DNA of 64,000 nt from Dendrolimus kikuchii (lineage: Eukaryota > Arthropoda > Insecta > Lepidoptera > Lasiocampidae): positions 3,658,001-3,722,000 of the forward strand of contig CM034412.1 in the NCBI GenBank assembly GCA_019925095.2. The letters run 5' to 3'. The notes under the pieces were generated by a model. The model saw nothing but the letters and a program-made list of their open reading frames with translations, did not search any database and was not told where the DNA came from. Below are positions 63,992 through 64,000 of this stretch, in pieces (positions within the stretch are counted from its first letter, which is position 1; each line of letters begins with the position of its first letter). The position numbers and the translations under genes are program-made.

Positions 63992-64000
63992 TCAAATTTT

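Larger units (their letters stand above)
60717..64000 (-). other. B55 upstream intron; retroelement relics
   Basis: No B55 exon seen. Degraded family A pieces 60770-60960 and 60965-61135, LINE end 61240-61676, RTE-like relic 62230-62460, retroposon 62668-62992, pogo-like MITE 63187-63683, and an unassigned open frame 63701-63991. Confidence 0.6.

Noticed and set aside
1..64000. CRISPR arrays, operons, bacterial signals
   Set aside because: None present; split genes and transposons show animal nuclear DNA.

Overview
The window is nuclear DNA of an insect, most likely a lepidopteran (moth or butterfly). The genes are split by GT-AG introns, the background is AT-rich, and introns and intergenic DNA are packed with MITEs, short retroposons, RTE-like LINE ends and solo LTRs of the kind typical of Lepidoptera. 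The order assignment is an inference from repeat content and protein similarity; no search was run.

Three conserved protein genes are present. (1) Positions 1-25492, + strand: a membrane-anchored ADAM metalloprotease of the meltrin (ADAM9/12/19) type, with its 5' end outside the window. Twelve exons join in frame: end of prodomain and metalloprotease with an intact zinc site, disintegrin, cysteine-rich and EGF-like domains, one membrane segment, and a cytoplasmic tail. Two tails are possible. Splicing from 17083 to 23176 gives a 771-residue proline-rich tail (1305 residues of protein in the window). Ignoring that donor gives a 214-residue tail ending at 17726, built on 12-residue repeats (747 residues). 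(2) Positions 34626-36535, + strand: spliceosomal Sm protein D2 (119 aa), whose start codon is split by an intron (AT|G). (3) Positions 48784-60716, - strand: the PP2A regulatory subunit B55 (twins/PPP2R2), seven exons plus a terminal exon holding only Asp-Lys-Phe-stop; its N-terminal exons lie beyond 64000.

Repeats fill the rest. There is a ~310 bp A-tailed retroposon in about 15 clear copies, a tRNA-derived SINE (2 copies), a pogo-like TA-flanked MITE (3 copies, one split by a LINE with a perfect target duplication), three solo LTRs each with a 4-bp target duplication, several other inverted-repeat families, LINE coding relics and a 9-bp minisatellite. Three ADAM splice acceptors lie within about 30 nt of a transposable-element end.

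The genes have unrelated roles (cell-surface proteolysis and signalling, pre-mRNA splicing, protein dephosphorylation) and there is no sign that they form one system. Positions 25500-34600 and 36540-48780 are intergenic and repeat-rich, with no convincing gene seen. The most interesting points are the two alternative ADAM tails that both carry Tyr-x-Asn motifs, the split SmD2 start codon, the B55 micro-exon, and the datable nested insertions.
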